NCBI GenBank assembly: GCA_913061145.1 | Contig: CAJXUQ010000015.1 | Coordinates: 23,766-87,765 of the forward strand | DNA length: 64,000 nt | Direction of reading: 5' to 3' | Source of the DNA: an uncultured Haliea sp. | GTDB lineage: Bacteria; Pseudomonadota; Gammaproteobacteria; Pseudomonadales; Halieaceae | Shown here: positions 18,644-27,515 of the stretch, piece by piece | Position numbering within the stretch: position 1 is the stretch's first letter | How the letters are laid out: each line of letters opens with the position of its first letter | The notes under the pieces: model-generated | The model's input: the letters and a program-made list of their open reading frames with translations, nothing else | What the model was told of the DNA's origin: nothing | The model's database searches: none | Translations under genes and position numbers: made by a program

Positions 18644-20098
18644 ATGCGCCGCCTTTCGTGGCTTGCCGCCCTGCTGCTCTGGCTGGGGGCGGCGGCGCCT
18701 GCATCCGCAGTGCCCACGCTGGCTGAGCAGAATTTCGCACCCGCACAGGCACAGCGTATGAACATTGTGCTGATCACCGCGGACGACCTTGGCAAGTCGC
18801 TGGGCACCTACGGCGACCCACTGGCACAGACACCCCATCTCGATGCACTTGCCGCCCGCGGTGTGCTCTTCGAGCGCGCCTGGGTGACCCAGGCCTCCTG
18901 CAGTTCTTCGCGGGCCTCCATGCTCACCGGGCTTTACCCCCACCAGCACGGACAGATTGGCCTGGCTGGACAACACGCAGAGTTCAGCCTGCGCAGGGGC
19001 CTGACCACCCTGCCGGGACTGCTGCGCGCCGCGGGCTATTTCAACGGCATTATCGGCAAGCTGCATATTGATCCACCGGATGCATTCCCTTTTGATCGTC
19101 GCTGGAACGCCGACAACGGCGCGATGGAGAGCCGTGACGTGCGGCGCGTCGCCAGCGTGGCCAGGGATTTCCTGCGCCAGCGTGGAAGCCGGCCTTTCTT
19201 CCTGTACGTCAATTACTTCGACCCGCACCGCCCGTACAGCAGCGAGTCCGACCAGTTCCTGGGACTGCCGGCGGCGCCTTATACCGCCGAGGACGTTACA
19301 CCACTGCCTTTCCTCGGCATCGACAGCCCACTGATACGCAGCGAAGTGGCCTCCTACTACAACGGCATCAGCCGTCTGGACACCGGGGTGGGCCTGTTGC
19401 TGCAGGAACTGGCGCGGGCCGGCGTGCTGGAGCGCACAGTCGTGGTGTTTGTCAGCGACCACGGCGCGCCCTTCAGCCGTGCGAAAACCACCACGTACGA
19501 AGCCGGCGTGAGCGTCCCGCTGATCATTCACTGGCCCGGTACCGGCCGCGCTGGCCTGCGCAGTGAAGCACTGGTATCGACTGTGGACCTGATGCCCACG
19601 CTGCTGGAAGCGGCTCGCGTTGCACCGCCGCGCACAGAGGGTCGCTCACTGCGCCCGCTGCTCAGTGGCACCACGCCACCCCAGTGGCGCGGCCTGCTGT
19701 TCACGGAATACAATGCCCACGCGCCCGAGCACTTCTATCCGCGCCGCGCTGTGCGCACAACCCGTTTCAAGCTGATCCACAACCTCGACAGCGCCTGCCG
19801 CAACCCGCTGAGTTATATCGGCAACACGCGCCTGAGCCCTACCGTGCGCCCCGCGCCAGGCTGGAACGCCACCTATCGCAACCTGTTTCACCCGCCGGAG
19901 TTCGAGCTGTATGACCTGCTCGTTGACCCGTTTGAGACCAACAATCTGGCCAACAGGCCACAGCAGGCGCAGCGCCTGGCCAATCTGCAGGCAGCGCTGC
20001 TCCAGTGGCGCCAGCGCACCGGCGATCCCCTGCTGGAACCGACAGAGCTTCCCCGCCTGAAAGCGGCACTGGGTGTGGGCTGCGTCAGTCGTCGCTGA
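18644..20098 (+). CDS. Exported sulfatase, cysteine type
   Basis: 484 residues with a signal peptide ending PASA. Alkaline-phosphatase fold: metal-binding NIVLITADDLG (Asp47, Asp48), the formylglycine site ASCSSSRASMLTG with Cys86 and Arg90 (Ser replaces the usual Pro of CxPSR), IIGKLHI (Lys/His), NYFDPHRPY, and VFVSDHGAPFSR for the second metal cluster. It would hydrolyse sulfate esters after maturation by a formylglycine-generating enzyme, which is not in the window. Co-oriented with the phosphodiesterase gene. Its end overlaps the opposite-strand oxidoreductase by 14 bp. Confidence 0.92.
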   Translation: MRRLSWLAALLLWLGAAAPASAVPTLAEQNFAPAQAQRMNIVLITADDLGKSLGTYGDPLAQTPHLDALAARGVLFERAWVTQASCSSSRASMLTGLYPHQHGQIGLAGQHAEFSLRRGLTTLPGLLRAAGYFNGIIGKLHIDPPDAFPFDRRWNADNGAMESRDVRRVASVARDFLRQRGSRPFFLYVNYFDPHRPYSSESDQFLGLPAAPYTAEDVTPLPFLGIDSPLIRSEVASYYNGISRLDTGVGLLLQELARAGVLERTVVVFVSDHGAPFSRAKTTTYEAGVSVPLIIHWPGTGRAGLRSEALVSTVDLMPTLLEAARVAPPRTEGRSLRPLLSGTTPPQWRGLLFTEYNAHAPEHFYPRRAVRTTRFKLIHNLDSACRNPLSYIGNTRLSPTVRPAPGWNATYRNLFHPPEFELYDLLVDPFETNNLANRPQQAQRLANLQAALLQWRQRTGDPLLEPTELPRLKAALGVGCVSRR

Positions 20099-21101
20099 CG
20101 CGCACCACCAGTTTGCCCATGTTGCCGCCGTCGAACAGCAGATTCACTGCCTCGGGCGCCTGCTCAAGGCCATCGATCACGGTTTCCCGATGCTTCAGGC
20201 GCCCCTCGAGATACCAGGTGGCCAGTTCCTGTGTGGCCGCGGGGAAGCGCTCCATAAAGTCGGAAACGATAAAGCCCCGCACTTCGATACGGCGCATCAA
20301 TATGGATGAAAAATCCGCGCGCATGGGTTCGCCGCTGTTGTAACCCGAAATCATGCCGCAGAGGGGCATGCGCCCGAAGAGATTCATACGCGCCATGACC
20401 GCCTCCATAATCTCGCCGCCGACATTCTCGAAATTAACATCGATGCCGTCCGGCGTCGCCGCCGCGAGCTGCTCACGCCAGTCGCCCGCCTTGTAATCCA
20501 CCGCAGCATCAAAGCCCAGCTCGTCGAGCAGGTAACGACACTTTTCCCGGCCACCGGCAATGCCCACGACCCGACAACCCCGGATCTTGGCGATCTGTCC
20601 CACCACGGAACCCACGGCGCCGGCGGCGGCGGATACCAGCACGGTTTCCCCAACCTGCGGGCGACCAATATCCAGCAGGCCAAAATAGGCAGTGAGCCCG
20701 GTCATACCGCAGGCGCCGAGCATCGCAGAGAGAGGAATCGGCAGATTGGCGGGCAACACGGCCATGGCATTCTCTCCCTCGTCGGCCAGACAGTAGTCCT
20801 GCCAGCCGGTCAGGCCCATGACGTGGTCACCCACCTGATAGCGCTCCGACGCCGACTTCACCACGACGCCGATGCCGCCGCCGCGCATCACATCACCGAT
20901 GGCAACCGGCGGCATGTACTGATCCATGTCGCTCATCCAGATCCTGTTGGTTGGGTCGAGGCTGAGGTACTGCACCCGCACCAGCGCCTGCCCAGGCCCC
21001 GGCTCGGGCGCGGGCTCGGTCAGGAAATCGAAGTGCGCACGCTCAATACGTCCAGCAGGGCGTGCTTTCAGGCGGAATTGTCGGTTGTCGAGAGCAGTCA
21101 T
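20085..21101 (-). CDS. NADP-dependent oxidoreductase (PTGR/CurA-like MDR family)
   Basis: 338 residues, zinc-independent medium-chain reductase. N-terminal GroES-like domain with YLSLDPTNRIWMSDMDQYM, characteristic of prostaglandin reductase/CurA-type ene-reductases; Rossmann domain with VLVSAAAGAVGSVVGQIAK and VVGIAGGREKC; NFENVGGEIMEAVM and LCGMISGYN in the back half. It reduces the double bond of alpha,beta-unsaturated ketones or aldehydes with NADPH. The ATG at 21101 is preceded by GGAG; an upstream in-frame ATG at 21113 has no good ribosome-binding site. Confidence 0.92.
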   Translation of the reverse strand: MTALDNRQFRLKARPAGRIERAHFDFLTEPAPEPGPGQALVRVQYLSLDPTNRIWMSDMDQYMPPVAIGDVMRGGGIGVVVKSASERYQVGDHVMGLTGWQDYCLADEGENAMAVLPANLPIPLSAMLGACGMTGLTAYFGLLDIGRPQVGETVLVSAAAGAVGSVVGQIAKIRGCRVVGIAGGREKCRYLLDELGFDAAVDYKAGDWREQLAAATPDGIDVNFENVGGEIMEAVMARMNLFGRMPLCGMISGYNSGEPMRADFSSILMRRIEVRGFIVSDFMERFPAATQELATWYLEGRLKHRETVIDGLEQAPEAVNLLFDGGNMGKLVVRVSDD

Positions 21102-21143
21102 CGGGGTCTCCATGGTCAAGGCAATCTGCCCCGCGAAGCGCAA

Positions 21144-21166
21144 GTTCAGGGGGCAGCAGCCTGAAC
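21144..21166. promoter_or_regulatory. Inverted repeat 7-9-7 in a divergent promoter region
   Basis: GTTCAGG (21144-21150) and CCTGAAC (21160-21166) are exact inverted copies separated by 9 bp, lying between the oxidoreductase start and the BCCT transporter start. It could be an operator for either gene; no T-run follows, so a terminator is less likely. Confidence 0.4.
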
Positions 21167-21288
21167 AGTAACAGAATAGGCTGCGGCACCCCACTGCTGC
21201 GCGGTACACCTGTGCGGCCCCGTCTGTTACCCTGCCCGGCGCACCCGTGAAATGAACCCGCCCCAGCGTGCGGGCAGAGGATCCTTGC

Positions 21289-23340
21289 ATGAACGAGGCG
21301 CACACTGCCAAAACACCCTCCTCCACCGTGCTATTACCGGTGTTTATCCCGGCGGTGGTGGTCATTGTCCTGCTCGTCATCGGCACCATCAGCAGCCCCG
21401 ATCTCGCCGGCCAGCTGTTCAGCTCATCCCTGGCCTGGATCACCAGCACCTTCGGCTGGTTCTACATGCTGTCGGTGGCGTTCTTCCTCGTGTTCATTGT
21501 CGTGGTGGCGTTCAGCAACTGGGGCAACATCAAGCTGGGGCCGGACCACGCGGACCCGCAATACAGCTTCCCGGCCTGGTTTGCCATGCTGTTCTCGGCC
21601 GGCTATGGCATCGCCCTGCTGTTCTTCGGCGTCGCGGAGCCCGTGCTGCACTATTCAGCGCCCCCGGCGGGTGCGCCGGAAACCGTGAATGCGGCCCGGC
21701 AGGCCATGCAAATTGCCTTTTTCCACTGGGGCTTCCACATCTGGGCAATCTACGGGCTGGTGGGGCTGGTGCTGGCCTACTTCGCCTTTCGCCACGGACT
21801 GCCGCTGTCGATCCGCTCCGCACTGTACCCCCTGATCGGCAACCGCATTTATGGTCCCATCGGGCACGCGGTCGATGTCTTCGCCATACTCGGCACCATG
21901 TTCGGGATAGCCACGACGCTGGGGCTCTCCGTTGCGCAGATCAACGCCGGTATCAACTACCTCTGGCCGCAGATTCCGGTGAGCGTGACCGTACAGATCA
22001 TCGCCATTGTCGCCATCACCGCCCTGGCGATTTTCTCGGTGGTGGCAGGTATGGACAAGGGTGTGAAGCGGCTGTCCATCCTCAACATGGTGCTGGCGGT
22101 GGCACTGATGCTGTTTGTGTTCAGCGTGGGCCCCACTGTGCATATCCTCGAGAGTTTCCTGCAGAACACGGGCAGTTACCTGAACCATATCGTAGAACGC
22201 ACCTTCAATCTGCAGGCCTACACGCGCAGCGACTGGATCGGCAACTGGACCCTGTTCATCTTTGGCTGGACCATCGCCTGGGCCCCCTTCGTGGGCCTGT
22301 TCATCGCCAAGATCAGCCGCGGACGGACCATACGCCAGTTCGTCGTCGGCGTGATGTTCGTGCCCACACTGTTCACGTTCATGTGGTTCTCTATCTTCGG
22401 TGACACCGCGCTGCACCTGATCATGAACGAGGGTTACCACACACTCATCGACCAGGTGCAGGCCGATCACGCCGTGGCCCTGTTCAAGCTGTTTGAAGTG
22501 CTGCCATTTTCCTCCCTGGTCTCCTTCCTGACGGTCATCCTCATCGTCACCTTCTTCGTCACCTCCTCGGACTCCGGCTCATTGGTCATCGACTCCCTGG
22601 CATCGGGGGGCGCCGCCATCACACCCATATGGCAGCGCGTGTTCTGGGCCAGCAGCGAAGGAGCCGTGGCCGCGACCCTGCTGCTTGCGGGCGGCCTGGG
22701 CGCGCTGCAGACCATGACCATCGCCAGTGCCCTGCCGTTCTCCCTGATCATGATCGCGGCGGCGATCGGCATGTGGCGCGCCCTGGTGATTGAGGGCCAT
22801 CACCACACCAGCCTGAATACTGGCGTAACGGGGCGTCTGTCAGTGGGCAATGGCCGCGGGTTGTGGCGCCGCCGCCTCGCGGGACTGGTCACGTTCCCGG
22901 ATCGGGGTGAAGTGGAGGCTTTCATCGGCACCACGGTGCGCAAGGCCATGTGGCGGGTACAGCGTGAACTGGACAAGCAGGGCTGGCATGCCACCTTGCA
23001 CGAGGACGACGCGCCGGCACGTCTGTGGCTGGAAGTGACCAAGGACGAGGCCGTGGACTTTATCTACGAGATTCGCCTGCTGGAGCACAGTCTGCCCCAC
23101 TACGCGTTTCCGGAGATGGCACACAGCAGTGAGGACAGCGCACACTACTGCCGCGCCGAGGTGTTCCTGCGCCGCGGCGGCCAGTCCTACGATGTCTACG
23201 GCTTCGACCAGCACGACATCATCACCGACATTCTCGACCAGTTGGAAAAGCACCTGCATTTCCTGCACATTTCGCCGGCGAGCCTGCCCTGGAACATGGC
23301 CGAGCACGACGACATGCTGCGGGCAGCGTCGGAGAGCTAG
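21289..23340 (+). CDS. betT: BCCT family transporter (BetT-like)
   Basis: 683 residues. Twelve predicted membrane helices with BCCT landmarks: GYGIALLFFGVAEPVLHY near residue 113, FFHWGFHIWAIYGLVGL, and IFGWTIAWAPFVGLFIAKIS with the family-defining Trp-rich helix. A cytoplasmic tail of about 180 residues (FPDRGEVEAFI...WRVQRELDKQGW...DILDQLEKHLHFLH) is characteristic of BetT-type choline transporters and links to osmosensing. Choline or betaine uptake is the likely role, but substrate is inferred; no betAB genes are nearby. ATG 21289, with AGAGGA upstream, is preferred to the GTG at 21268. Confidence 0.92.
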   Translation: MNEAHTAKTPSSTVLLPVFIPAVVVIVLLVIGTISSPDLAGQLFSSSLAWITSTFGWFYMLSVAFFLVFIVVVAFSNWGNIKLGPDHADPQYSFPAWFAMLFSAGYGIALLFFGVAEPVLHYSAPPAGAPETVNAARQAMQIAFFHWGFHIWAIYGLVGLVLAYFAFRHGLPLSIRSALYPLIGNRIYGPIGHAVDVFAILGTMFGIATTLGLSVAQINAGINYLWPQIPVSVTVQIIAIVAITALAIFSVVAGMDKGVKRLSILNMVLAVALMLFVFSVGPTVHILESFLQNTGSYLNHIVERTFNLQAYTRSDWIGNWTLFIFGWTIAWAPFVGLFIAKISRGRTIRQFVVGVMFVPTLFTFMWFSIFGDTALHLIMNEGYHTLIDQVQADHAVALFKLFEVLPFSSLVSFLTVILIVTFFVTSSDSGSLVIDSLASGGAAITPIWQRVFWASSEGAVAATLLLAGGLGALQTMTIASALPFSLIMIAAAIGMWRALVIEGHHHTSLNTGVTGRLSVGNGRGLWRRRLAGLVTFPDRGEVEAFIGTTVRKAMWRVQRELDKQGWHATLHEDDAPARLWLEVTKDEAVDFIYEIRLLEHSLPHYAFPEMAHSSEDSAHYCRAEVFLRRGGQSYDVYGFDQHDIITDILDQLEKHLHFLHISPASLPWNMAEHDDMLRAASES

Positions 23341-24551
23341 TTGCCTGCGCCAGCCCCCTCCGCCAATGCCGCCCGCTGCAGGCGCTGCAGAATCTCGCTG
23401 CCGGGGTAGCCGTCCGCCACCGCCCCGACGCTGCGCTGGAAGCGGCTCAGTGCGGCGCGCGTGCCCGACCCGAACAGTCCGTCTTCCTCCCCCGCGTCAT
23501 GACCCAGCAGGTTCAGCTGCTGCTGCAAGGCCAGCACATCGGCACGCGCCAGCGGCTGCTGATCGGCCGGTGGTGCCTGCCGCAGGGGTCCAGCACCGGC
23601 AATGCGGTCCGCGAGGTGGCCCACGGAAAGCGCGTAGGATTCAGAGCGATTCCAGCGCATGATCACGGCGAAATTGTCGTACACGAGGAAGGCCGGGCCT
23701 GGCGCTCCAGCGGGTACCAGCAGCGATGCCTGCAGGTCCGCAACCGGCAACGCGCCGCCGTCGTTGCGCAGCACACCCAGCCGGGACCACTCCGCCAGTG
23801 GCAGTGCCTCGCCGGACAGCGCAAGCTCATAGGGAAAACCTGCCGGCAGACGGACCTCGCGCCCCCAGCGCAACTCGGGCACCCAGCCCAGATCGCGCAG
23901 GAAGCGCGCACCCGAGGCCAGCGCATCCCGCTCGCTGTGCCACAGGTTGATGCGGCCATCACCGTCGCCGTCAACCGCATAGCGCAGGTAGTTCGACGGC
24001 ATGAACTGGGTGTGTCCCACCGCACCCGCCCAGGAGCCCTGCATATCGTCCGGACTCAGGCCTTCGCGCTCCAGCAGCTGCAGCGCGGCAACGAACTCGC
24101 CGCCAAAGAAGTCTGCGCGCCGGGTGTCACAGGCCAGCGTCGCCAGGGAGTCCAGGGTGGGCATGCGGCCGAGATAGGAGCCGAAATTGGTCTCCAGGCC
24201 CCAGAAGGCCACCAGATAGTGGCCGGGCACGCCGTAGTCCCGCTGCAGCTGCGCAAGGAAATCGCGGTGCTGCGCATACAGCGCCCGCCCCTGCTCGATT
24301 CGGCTCTCGGATACCCGCGTGTTGAAATACTGGGCAAAGGTCTGCACGAACTCGGGCTGCTTGCCGTCCAGTTCCAGCACCCGTTCCTGCTGCTGCATGC
24401 CGGGTACGACCGTGTCCACGATGTCCGCCGCCACCCCGGCCGCCCGCGCCTGATCCTGCAGTGCCAACAGGCACTCCGCAAAACGCTCTTCCGCCCGGGC
24501 CGAAACACCGGCCAGCAGGCATACCACAACGACCACTTTGCGCAACAACAT
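23337..24551 (-). CDS. Lytic murein transglycosylase, MltB family
   Basis: 404 residues with a signal peptide (VVVVVCLLAGVSARA), no lipobox. The MltB-type slt domain is recognised by VAFWGLETNFGSYLG (catalytic Glu in GLETN), LACDTRRADFFGGEF, WAGAVGHTQFMPSNYLRYAVDGDGDG and DAMASGARFL-like DALASGARFL. A C-terminal peptidoglycan-binding_1 module (about 335-395: LQQQLNLLGHDAGEEDGLFGS) completes the soluble MltB3-like architecture. It cleaves glycan strands forming anhydro-muramic ends in the periplasm. Convergent with the transporter, with a 4-bp overlap. Confidence 0.93.
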   Translation of the reverse strand: MLLRKVVVVVCLLAGVSARAEERFAECLLALQDQARAAGVAADIVDTVVPGMQQQERVLELDGKQPEFVQTFAQYFNTRVSESRIEQGRALYAQHRDFLAQLQRDYGVPGHYLVAFWGLETNFGSYLGRMPTLDSLATLACDTRRADFFGGEFVAALQLLEREGLSPDDMQGSWAGAVGHTQFMPSNYLRYAVDGDGDGRINLWHSERDALASGARFLRDLGWVPELRWGREVRLPAGFPYELALSGEALPLAEWSRLGVLRNDGGALPVADLQASLLVPAGAPGPAFLVYDNFAVIMRWNRSESYALSVGHLADRIAGAGPLRQAPPADQQPLARADVLALQQQLNLLGHDAGEEDGLFGSGTRAALSRFQRSVGAVADGYPGSEILQRLQRAALAEGAGAGN

Positions 24552-24694
24552 GACACACATCATCCAGTAGGTTTCTGCGGATACTTACACCAGCCCGAAC
24601 AGGAAGCAAGATCCAGCCTGGCTGCCCCCGCGCTTCGAGAATCGGCACACAAGTCGCTATACTGTGCAGCGACCCAACGGCGAGAGACAATCCC

Positions 24695-25867
24695 ATGAAC
24701 ACTGTAGCCCGGCTACTGCTCCCCTGCACACTGCTGCTGAGCTTCATCGGCACCAGCAGTCACGCCCAGGACGTACACTATTCCACGTACCACGATTACC
24801 GTGTCGTGCCGGTGGTCGACGGCCTGGTCAGGCCCTGGTCGATGGCGTTCCTGCCCGGGGGCGACATGCTGGTCACCGAACAGCCGGGCCGCCTGCGCAT
24901 CGTCCGCAACGGACGCCTGCTGGAGCAGCCGGTCAGCGGCGTACCGGAGGTGTTCTACAAGGGTCAGGGCGGCCTGCTGGACGTGGTACTGCACCCTGAC
25001 TTCGCCAACAACCGGCTGGTGTACCTGTCCTACGCCAAACCACTGGCAGATGGGGAGTCCACCACAGCGGTGGCGCGCGGTCGCTACGCCGACGGTGGCC
25101 TGAGCGAGGTGGAGGAGATTTTCGTCGCGCAGTCCCGCGGCCGCGGACACTACGGATCCCGCCTCGCGTTTGACGACCAGGGCTACCTGTTCATCAGCGT
25201 AGGTGACCGTCAGGTTCCGCCGACCGGCGATCTGCCAGCGCACCCGGCACAGCAGCTTGCAGACCACCACGGGGTCATTGTGCGCCTGCACGACGATGGC
25301 CGTGTACCCGCAGACAACCCCTTCCTGGACAGGCCGCAGGCACTGCCGGAGATATGGAGCTACGGCCACCGCAACGCCCAGGGTATGGTCATTGACGGCG
25401 CAGACGGCACGCTGTGGATCACCGAGCACGGCCCACAGGGCGGAGACGAGCTGAACCGTATCCAGAAAGGTGCCAACTACGGTTGGCCGGTGATTGGCTA
25501 TGGCGTGAACTATGGCGAGGGTACGACGATCCACGCGACCACGCACGCTGATGGCATGGAACAGCCGGTAAAGGTCTGGGTGCCCTCCATTGGCACATCG
25601 GGCCTCACACTCTATGCAGGTGACGCCTTCCCGAAGTGGCGCGGCTATCTGCTCGCCGGTGGCCTGTCGGGGCAAGAGCTGACCCTGCTCCGGTTGCAGG
25701 ACGGCAAAGTCGTCCATGAGGAGACCCTGGCCAGGGACATCGGACGCCTGCGCGATGTGCGCGAGGGCCCTGATGGCTTCATTTACCTCGCTGTGGATGA
25801 CCGCAGTGCGGAGCCGTCTGCGATTGTCCGTCTGGAGCCGGTACCGATTGCACAGCGCATGGAGTAA
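24695..25867 (+). CDS. PQQ-dependent sugar dehydrogenase (aldose sugar dehydrogenase, YliI-like)
   Basis: 390 residues with a signal peptide ending SSHAQ. Six-bladed beta-propeller of the soluble glucose/aldose dehydrogenase family: PWSMAFLPGGDMLVTEQPGRL at the start, GQGGLLDVVLHPDFANN, LFISVGDR, the strongly conserved YGHRNAQGMVID, TEHGPQGGDELN and GANYGWPVI. It oxidises sugars in the periplasm with PQQ and calcium. No pqq biosynthesis genes are in the window, so cofactor would come from elsewhere in the genome or the medium. Own promoter region of 143 bp shared with the divergent mltB-like gene. Confidence 0.93.
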   Translation: MNTVARLLLPCTLLLSFIGTSSHAQDVHYSTYHDYRVVPVVDGLVRPWSMAFLPGGDMLVTEQPGRLRIVRNGRLLEQPVSGVPEVFYKGQGGLLDVVLHPDFANNRLVYLSYAKPLADGESTTAVARGRYADGGLSEVEEIFVAQSRGRGHYGSRLAFDDQGYLFISVGDRQVPPTGDLPAHPAQQLADHHGVIVRLHDDGRVPADNPFLDRPQALPEIWSYGHRNAQGMVIDGADGTLWITEHGPQGGDELNRIQKGANYGWPVIGYGVNYGEGTTIHATTHADGMEQPVKVWVPSIGTSGLTLYAGDAFPKWRGYLLAGGLSGQELTLLRLQDGKVVHEETLARDIGRLRDVREGPDGFIYLAVDDRSAEPSAIVRLEPVPIAQRME

Positions 25868-25944
25868 GTTGCCCGACCCGCAAGGGCTTGCGCAACCGCC
25901 GCATATTTCCGCTATGCTGTTGGCACCGTTCAGGAGAAACCGTT

Positions 25945-26190
25945 ATGGCCCTGCCCAGAGAGCACATAGAAGAAATCGAACTGCTGCTGAAATTTGACCT
26001 GAGCAGCGCACAGGTCGGCCTCAAGGTGCACAGCAACGCGAATCCGCAGATGATCGCCGCCACACGGCGGCTGCACGACAAGGGCCTGATTGACCAGGAG
26101 GATGGCGGGTTTCTCACGCCGCTTGGCCACGAGGCCGCGGAGCACCTGCAGTTCGTCGCCCAGATCCTCGGCACCCCCGCCGCTGCGTGA
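25945..26190 (+). CDS. TIGR02647 family protein
   Basis: 81 residues. MALPREHIEEIELLLKFDLS, then VGLKVHSNANPQMIAATRRL and LTPLGHEAAEHLQ follow the pattern of the short TIGR02647 family found widely in pseudomonads and relatives. The middle (RRLHDKGLIDQEDGGFLTPLG) resembles the wing of a winged-helix fold, so DNA binding is conceivable, but function is unknown. The ATG at 25945 follows AGGAG; the upstream open frame is dismissed. Confidence 0.8.
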   Translation: MALPREHIEEIELLLKFDLSSAQVGLKVHSNANPQMIAATRRLHDKGLIDQEDGGFLTPLGHEAAEHLQFVAQILGTPAAA

Positions 26191-26229
26191 GTGGGGAGCA
26201 ATGGGCTCGCGGCGTCAGCCGCCTGCCTG

Positions 26230-27084
26230 CTAGGGGAGACTGCGCTGCAATGCCTCCGCAGCCATCTGCTCCAACAGTCTGAAGGTGCCTACCGGATCCT
26301 TGCGTTTCATCTCCAGCAGGCTCATTTCGGGCCCGCTGCCCACCTCGATTTCCTCTGTGCCGCGGCAGAAACCCTGCACGATGACCCGGGCACACTCGAC
26401 GACATCCATGCCGTTGTCGACATCGTCCTCGATATCACCCGCGGCGGCTCCACTGCCGGTGAGGGCCTGCCGTGCGATATCGGTGCGAATGTAACCCGGC
26501 ACGATCGTGGTGACCTGCACACCCAGGTGCGCGACTTCGGTGCGCAGCGCGTCGAAAAAGCCCATCACCGCGTGTTTCGCCGCACAGTACCCGGTGCGCA
26601 ACGGCGCCCCGACCTTGCCGGCCACGCTGGCAGTGACCGCGACATGCCCCTGGCCACGGGCGACCATAGTGGGCAGCACCAGCTTGGTCAGCGCAATCTG
26701 CCCCAGTACATCGACCTCGAACAGCCGGCGATACACGCTCAGCTCCGTGTTCAGGCAGGCGGAGCGCTGGGAAATCCCGGCATTGTTGATCAGCAGGTCG
26801 ACCTGCCCGTAGCGACCCAGCACCGTTTCGACCGCCGCCGGCATGGACTCGGTGTCGGCGACATCCAGGGGCTGCACCAGCACATCATCAGTGGCGGCAC
26901 CGGCCGCAATACACTCCTCGCGCACCGCCTGCAGCCGGTCCTCGCGGCGTGCCGATAACACCAGCCTCGCTCCCGCGCCGGCCAGCTCGACCGCCAGTGC
27001 CGCGCCAATGCCACTTGACGCACCCGTGATCCAGACCACTTTGTGGGCAAACAGTTTTTCCGGGGTAGCCGTAGCGTCCGTCAT
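26230..27084 (-). CDS. SDR family NAD(P)-dependent oxidoreductase
   Basis: 284 residues of classical short-chain dehydrogenase. Cofactor motif TGASSGIG near residue 20, NNAGIS near 105, the strand VTASVAGKVGAP carrying the catalytic Ser, YCAAKHA with the YxxxK pair, and VPGYIRTD after it. Arg/Lys residues after the second strand (SARREDRLQ) favour NADP. The substrate is unknown; the C-terminal extension (EMSLLEMKRKDPVGTFRLLE) resembles DHRS7-like long members that sit near membranes. Probably a monocistronic gene. Confidence 0.92.
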   Translation of the reverse strand: MTDATATPEKLFAHKVVWITGASSGIGAALAVELAGAGARLVLSARREDRLQAVREECIAAGAATDDVLVQPLDVADTESMPAAVETVLGRYGQVDLLINNAGISQRSACLNTELSVYRRLFEVDVLGQIALTKLVLPTMVARGQGHVAVTASVAGKVGAPLRTGYCAAKHAVMGFFDALRTEVAHLGVQVTTIVPGYIRTDIARQALTGSGAAAGDIEDDVDNGMDVVECARVIVQGFCRGTEEIEVGSGPEMSLLEMKRKDPVGTFRLLEQMAAEALQRSLP

Positions 27085-27159
27085 CAGCGTTCCTCTCTCG
27101 GTGATTCGGCGTCATTATCTGTATGAAGCCGGTGGCTTGGCAAAGCCTTTCCCGATCGT

Positions 27160-27363
27160 TCAGGAGAACGCGCTGCCGCTGCGTACACCCAGCTTCCTGA
27201 ACAGTATCGCAGCCGGGCAAAAGCCGGTAAACGACGACTGCAACAGGTTGGCACCCACAAACGCCGTGAACCACAACCAGTTACCACTGTGCAGCTGGGA
27301 CAGCAACAGGCTCAGCAAGATCATCACACCGGCAAAGGCCAGCACCGCGCGATCAAGTGTCAT
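27160..27363 (-). CDS. DUF2892 (YgaP-like) membrane protein
   Basis: 67 residues with two hydrophobic segments (AVLAFAGVMILLSLLL and WFTAFVGANLLQSSF) and the family signature GFCPAAILFRKLG. In YgaP this unit is the membrane half joined to a rhodanese; here it stands alone. Such genes often accompany sulfide or persulfide metabolism, but none of that is visible nearby. GGAGTG precedes the ATG. An inverted repeat sits in its promoter region. Confidence 0.87.
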   Translation of the reverse strand: MTLDRAVLAFAGVMILLSLLLSQLHSGNWLWFTAFVGANLLQSSFTGFCPAAILFRKLGVRSGSAFS

Positions 27364-27398
27364 TTTTTCACTCCGTCACCAAGGCAAGACACTCTAAC

Positions 27399-27414
27399 AT
27401 TAGTCTACGCTAAT
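27399..27414. promoter_or_regulatory. Inverted repeat ATTAG-N6-CTAAT, candidate operator
   Basis: A perfect 5-bp inverted repeat in an AT-rich patch, 36 bp upstream of the DUF2892 start. On the minus strand it overlaps a plausible promoter (TTGCGC, 17 bp, TAATGT). The size and AT richness fit ArsR-type operators, but no such regulator is in the window. Confidence 0.35.
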
Positions 27415-27515
27415 ATTTTGCGCAAGCCATTCGACCGCGACCCTGTGCTACCCTTGCCCGCTGATCGGAGCCCGCGGATGCTGCCGTCAACCGTCAGGCA
27501 ATGGGAGCTGCCTTC

